The notes under the pieces: generated by a model
Seen by the model: the letters and a program-made list of their open reading frames with translations, nothing else
Databases searched by the model: none
Told to the model about the DNA's origin: nothing
Translations under genes and position numbers: made by a program
Part shown: in pieces, positions 61,801-64,000 of the stretch
Numbering within the stretch: the first letter of the stretch is position 1
How the letters are laid out: every line of letters starts with the position of its first letter
Assembly: GCF_001640805.2 (NCBI RefSeq)
Contig: NC_066835.1
Coordinates: forward strand, 21,954,182 to 22,018,181
Direction: 5' to 3'
DNA from: Lates calcarifer
Taxonomy: Eukaryota; Chordata; Actinopteri; Centropomidae
Length of the DNA: 64,000 nucleotides

Positions 61801-63978
61801 TACCAAACATGTAAAGTGTTTGCCCTGAGGCTATAAACCGCAAACACACATGGGGAAAAACAAAGTCAATATGATGCTGGATGAAGAAGGATTTTTAAAT
61901 GGCCACCGTAGAGGAAATGTGTGATTTTACAGTTTTCCTGCAAAGATAGATTCCCTGCAACCCGTAATGCTACAGCGGATATTTGAAAGGAAGCAAATAA
62001 GTAAGTTAAGTTTATTTATATGGCATTTATGTAGCTGTGGGGAAGACATTGCTCAGTACTTTGCAGTTAAAAAGTAAAAGCAACAGATATAAAATATGCA
62101 CTGTAAGGATGCAAAACAACTAAACAAAGGCAAGACTAAACAGGTGTGACCTTAGTACCATTTTAAAGGTGCCCAGCAGCTGCTGCAATGTAATCTAATG
62201 GTCAAAGTACTTCTATCCATTCAAAATTTTTGTCTGCATTAAATTGTTCAAACCAATCAACCAATCCTTGACAGAGATGACACAGCTGTTTTCACATTTT
62301 GTGGCGCAAATTAGTTATATGATTGAATATCATCTGCATAGAAGTTTATTTTAATACTACTGTATTCTGTTCAAAGGAGAAGCATTTACACAACAAACAA
62401 ATAGGACCTTGAATTAAATCTCGTGTGTTTGTTTTTGTCTTTTACATAGAGATTTGCCTTTAAAACCTCATGTTCTGTTTACTGGGAAACATAAACAAGG
62501 AAGATAAAATGGGACCCAGAACAGAACCTTGTGGTACGTCACAAGCCAGGATCACAGATGAGGACACGTAATTAGCAACAATGTTGAGTCTCAAAGTTCA
62601 AACCCTCAAACTTAGTGTAAATGGCACCTACGTCAACATGACACAGGTCTCTTTAAAGACTAATTTAGATTTTGGATTCTGTATTTTTGTGGGTTTGACT
62701 CACCTATATCACAGTTGGGTCCAGTCATCCCTTCTGCACACTGGCTGCAGTCCGGGCCGGTGAATCCACGCCGGCAAACACACCTCCCTTTGACGCATCG
62801 CCCTTTGTTGCTGCAGTTATTAGGACAGGCTTTGGCAGAGCAGTCTGGTCCAGCGAAACCAACGTCGCAGACACACTTCCCGTTTACACACTTCCCACGG
62901 TTGCTGCAGTTGTTGGGACAAGCTTTTTCAGAGCAGTCATCACCGGTGAAGCCATCATCACAAACACACTGACCATTAACACAGCGCCCTCTGTTGTTGC
63001 AGTTTCCCAGACAGGAGTTTTCAGAGCAGTCATCACCGGTGAAGCCATCATCACAAACACACTGACCATTAACACAGCGCCCTCTGTTGTTGCAGTTTGC
63101 TGGGCAGGAGTTTTCAGAGCAGTCATCGCCAGTGAAGCCGCTGTTGCAAACACATTTACCATCTACACACCTTCCGCGGTTGTTACAGTCATTAGGACAT
63201 GTTCTTTCAGAGCAATCTGGACCAGTGAATCCAGAATTACAGACACACTGTCCGTTAACGCAGCGCCCCCTGCTGTTGCAGTTTCCAGGACAGGCAATCT
63301 CAGAGCAGTCTGCACCGGTGAAACCACTGTCGCAAACACATTTACCATCAACACACCTGCCACGGTTGTTGCAGTTATCAGGACAGGCTCTTTTGGAGCA
63401 ATCTGGACCAGTGAATCCAGAATTACAGACACACTGTCCGTTAACGCAGCGCCCCCTGCTGTTGCAGTTTCCTGGGCATGAATTCTCAGAGCAGTCTGCA
63501 CCAGTGAATCCACTGTTGCAAACACATTTACCATTAACGCACCGTCCACGATCACTGCAGTTGTTAGGACAGGCCTTCTTGGAGCAGTCCGGGCCGGTGA
63601 ATCCAGGGTTGCACACACACTGTCCATTAACGCAGCGCCCTCTCTTGTTGCAGTTTCCTGGACAGGATTCGTCCGAGCAGCTGGGTCCTGTGAAACCACT
63701 GTTGCACACACACCTGCCGTTCACACACTTGCCCCGGTTGTTGCAGTTGTCGGGGCAGCCTCTCTGCGAGCAGTCGGGACCGGTGAAACCTGGATCGCAG
63801 ACGCACTGTCCGTTCACACACCTCCCGTTGTCATTGCAGTTTCCTGGACAGTTGGACTTGCTGCAGTCCGGTCCACTGAAACCAAGGAAACAGGCGCACT
63901 TGCCGTCCACGCAACGTCCCTGATCACTGCACTCGTTGGGACACTCGGCGATGTCTGGTTTGATGGAGCAACCTGCAC
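31832..63978 (-). CDS. tnxb: Tenascin-X-like extracellular matrix glycoprotein (3' part)
   Basis: Sixteen minus-strand exons in frame: 63978-62704 (13 EGF-like), 58180-58065, 46030-45877, 44778-44509, 43018-39776 (giant), 37581-37459, 36444-36301, 35797-35678, 35448-35299, 35060-34918, 34589-34457, 34368-34217, 34128-34032, 33277-33122, 33010-32847, 31930-31832. About 2178 residues are visible: EGF repeats, six FN3 domains, fibrinogen-like domain. The N-terminal assembly domain lies past the right edge. EGF plus FN3 plus FBG in this order defines tenascins. Tenascin-X is preferred because the last FN3 ([15 protein letters not shown]) and [10 protein letters not shown] in FBG fit TNXB best by memory, and the third FN3 ([17 protein letters not shown]) matches the TNXB FN3 style. 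A TNC duplicate is the main alternative. It is secreted and modulates matrix adhesion and collagen organisation (family knowledge). Confidence 0.85.
31933..32004. repeat. (GA)36 microsatellite forming the last-intron polypyrimidine tract
   Basis: Seventy-two bases of GA on plus, i.e. (TC)36 on the transcribed strand, ending exactly at the AG acceptor of the last tenascin exon (AG at 32-31, exon from 31930). The repeat therefore serves as the polypyrimidine tract. Confidence 0.95.
32120..32525. repeat. Foldback element, complete copy (type example)
   Basis: About 400 bp with long inverted repeats: left end GATTCCTACAGAGACAGAG, right end CTCTGTCTCTGTAGGAATC, and inner pairs such as AACCAGAAACATCTCTATAT with ATATAGAGATGTTTCTGGTT. 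The arms are about 180 bp. No coding capacity; a non-autonomous palindromic element inside the last tenascin intron. Confidence 0.85.
33278..34031. repeat. FBG intron with diverged DR1-containing repeat
   Basis: The block at about 33440-33600 (GGTGGTCAAAGATCAAAGG, TTGGCCATAACTCTAAGAAT) resembles the repeat at about 8360-8480 in reverse orientation. The hormone-response half-sites are degraded here. The rest of the intron shows nothing recognised. Confidence 0.5.
34457..37581 (-). other. tnxb: Tenascin FN3 domains 4-6, each split over two exons
   Basis: FN3-4 is encoded by 37581-37459 and 36444-36301, FN3-5 by 35797-35678 and 35448-35299, FN3-6 by 35060-34918 and 34589-34457. Each has the FN3 Trp (e.g. 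[27 protein letters not shown]) and the Leu/Tyr core ([27 protein letters not shown]). Domain borders are phase 1, as usual in tenascins. Confidence 0.92.
38640..39080 (+). repeat. LINE reverse-transcriptase remnant
   Basis: The plus strand at 38729 reads [11 protein letters not shown], the catalytic YADD motif of non-LTR reverse transcriptase, followed in shifted frames by remnants of the usual W-S-NFL-LN-KTE--IFG (CTAATTATCTTTGGCAC-AAA). Frameshifts and stops make it dead. It lies in the tenascin intron 37582-39775, opposite in strand to the gene. Confidence 0.75.
39776..43018 (-). other. tnxb: Giant 3,243-bp tenascin exon (low-complexity, basic repeats, FN3-3)
   Basis: One phase 1-1 exon of 1,080 codons between FN3-2 and FN3-4, open throughout. 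In order: a Thr/Pro/Lys-rich start; a basic module ([16 protein letters not shown], about 42740-42655); a short ordered-looking island ([20 protein letters not shown], about 42165-42100, running on to about 42050); a Ser-rich tract (about 42050-41740); three more basic modules with the pattern RR-----GP-QN-T-PN-R (about 41630-41560, 41310-41230, 40985-40910), each with an N-glycosylation sequon; a Thr/Ser/Pro region; then FN3-3 ([10 protein letters not shown] to LHKLVISTG) split by an insert of about 80 charged residues. The Ser tract comes from TCA/TGA trinucleotide repeats. Confidence 0.85.
43019..44508. other. Tenascin intron between FN3-2 and the giant exon
   Basis: 1.5 kb without recognised exon. 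The stretch at about 43140-43640 (CATTTACACTTG, GGATGCATTTACAC, GTAAATGGGATCATTATGAT) has a partly inverted pattern suggesting an unclassified repeat. Nothing else seen. Confidence 0.4.
44509..44778 (-). other. tnxb: Tenascin FN3-2, single exon
   Basis: 270 bp, phase 1-1: [37 protein letters not shown], then [20 protein letters not shown] and [10 protein letters not shown] complete FN3 in one exon, similar to the second FN3 of TNXB (DLRVVAVT---L-LGW). Confidence 0.93.
46965..47175. repeat. Common teleost dispersed repeat (CACTTATTTAGTGCTTTTC type)
   Basis: Contains GTAAATGAACTGCACTTATT, the CATTCACCTATTCATACACA block and GATTTGGGGTTCAGAACTTT followed by GCCCAAGGA. This pattern is very frequent in fish genomic DNA; family name not assigned. 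Confidence 0.65.
47765..47945. repeat. Common teleost dispersed repeat (TACTCAAGTAAAGTA type)
   Basis: Has TGGAGGAAGAACTTTTGCTT, TACAAGTAAAGT-CCTGCA, AATACTCAAGTAAAGTAG and TTTGTACCTAAGTACAGTAC, a pattern ubiquitous in percomorph fish introns. Family name not assigned. Confidence 0.65.
49690..49880. repeat. Foldback element, single arm
   Basis: Left arm of the 32120-32525 family: ATAGGATTCCTACAGAGACA, CCAGAAACATCTCTATATAT, TACCAGACTCCATTGACAAA, ACTGCCTCCATCTGTTAGTG. The right arm is missing. Confidence 0.7.
51081..51120. repeat. (CT)20 microsatellite
   Basis: Forty bases of CT in the 12-kb intron. Confidence 0.95.
52679..52714. repeat. (TG)18 microsatellite
   Basis: Thirty-six bases of TG; a CT tract follows 100 bp on at about 52813-52848. 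Confidence 0.93.
57830..57990. repeat. Foldback element, single arm
   Basis: ACCAGAAGCATCACTATATA, ACCAAACTCCTTTGACAAAA, CTGCCTCCATCTGTTTGTTT: left arm of the same family, next to the FN3-1 exon 58180-58065. Confidence 0.65.
60824..60845. repeat. Poly-C tract (C)22
   Basis: Twenty-two consecutive C on plus; length is likely assembly-sensitive. Confidence 0.95.
61995..62580. repeat. Retroelement-derived dispersed repeat
   Basis: Starts GTTAAGTTTATTTATATGGC and ACTTTGCAGTTAAAAAGTAA, and ends with ATCATCTGCATAGAAGTTTA and GGGACCCAGAACAGAACCTT. These blocks recur widely in teleost genomes as a 3'-part of a non-autonomous or LINE-derived repeat. Exact family not assigned. Confidence 0.55.
62704..63978 (-). 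other. tnxb: Tenascin EGF-like array (13 repeats in one exon)
   Basis: A 1,275-bp exon, phase 1-1, starting [19 protein letters not shown] and ending with a partial unit [12 protein letters not shown]. Thirteen 31-residue tenascin-type EGF repeats of the form CP-NC--RGRCV-G-CVC--G FTG-DCS, six Cys each; 13 exceeds tenascin-R and tenascin-W (about 3-5) and fits tenascin-C or -X. Repeats 10 and 11 are almost identical at the DNA level (93-bp spacing), and repeats 6 and 8 are identical in protein (186-bp spacing). The long open frame on the opposite strand is a by-product of the repeat. Confidence 0.96.
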
Positions 63979-64000
63979 CTGAGGGAAAGACAGATGAGTG

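Larger units (their letters stand above)
58181..62703. other. 4.5-kb intron between EGF exon and FN3-1
   Basis: Contains a C-tract (60824-60845) and a repeat-derived block (61995-62580). No coding exon recognised in the remaining 3.5 kb. Confidence 0.5.

Noticed and set aside
63087..63923. 278-residue open frame on the plus strand
   Set aside because: It is antisense to the EGF array; its regular [10 protein letters not shown] pattern is the reverse reading of the EGF repeat.
1..64000. tRNA, rRNA, CRISPR, or bacterial-type operon features
   Set aside because: None seen; the genes have spliceosomal introns and repeats typical of a vertebrate genome.

Overview
The window is vertebrate nuclear DNA, almost certainly from a ray-finned (teleost) fish. 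Evidence: intron-split genes with GT/AG junctions, two MHC class I genes with the teleost R84/F123 anchor pattern, a fish-type 26RFa precursor, CA/GA microsatellites, LINE remnants and dispersed repeats typical of fish genomes. All five recognisable protein genes lie on the minus strand. Coordinates and reading frames were derived by eye from splice junctions; every junction used keeps the frame open.

Layout. (1) About 1-2,000: repeat-rich left edge with a LINE fragment, a 48-bp TG tract, a foldback-element copy and an isolated leader-like exon (715-778) that may start a third class I-type gene running off the left edge. (2) About 2,060-9,900 and 10,225-20,490: a tandem duplication carrying two complete MHC class I genes (A, CDS 2767-9587, 465 aa; B, CDS 13067-20402, 469 aa). 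Both have leader, alpha1, alpha2, alpha3 and transmembrane exons, then six small tail exons, giving cytoplasmic tails of about 125-130 residues; the internal tail exons are all phase 1-1. Gene B has a Gly-Gly-Ser repeat exon. (3) 21,957-22,184: a second leader-type exon behind an X-box/Y-box pair like that of MHC promoters. (4) 23,317-23,874: qrfp, the 26RFa/QRFP neuropeptide precursor. (5) 26,353-28,594: a complete six-exon LIM-homeodomain gene of the LHX2/LHX9 (apterous) group. (6) 31,832-63,978: the 3' part of a tenascin, best matched to tenascin-X (tnxb): 13 EGF-like repeats in one exon, six FN3 domains, a 3,243-bp exon of low-complexity and repeated basic modules, and a complete fibrinogen-like domain. 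Its N-terminal exon(s) lie beyond the right edge.

How the genes relate. The class I genes would present peptides at the cell surface; the tenascin is an extracellular-matrix glycoprotein; the LIM-homeodomain protein is a nuclear transcription factor; qrfp encodes a secreted RFamide. They are not a functional operon. Their linkage is informative: human relatives of the tenascin, LIM-homeodomain and QRFP genes sit on MHC-paralogous chromosomes (9q: TNC, LHX2, QRFP; 1q: TNR, LHX9; 6p: TNXB and the MHC), so this looks like a fish MHC-paralogon segment that kept an apterous-group gene with no human counterpart beside TNXB.

Most interesting points: the expandable exon cassette building long class I tails, the near-identity of the two class I genes except at predicted peptide-contact sites, the X/Y-box leader exon, the giant tenascin exon with repeated N-glycosylation modules and an interrupted FN3 domain, and a terminal tenascin exon bracketed by complementary CU and GA microsatellites.
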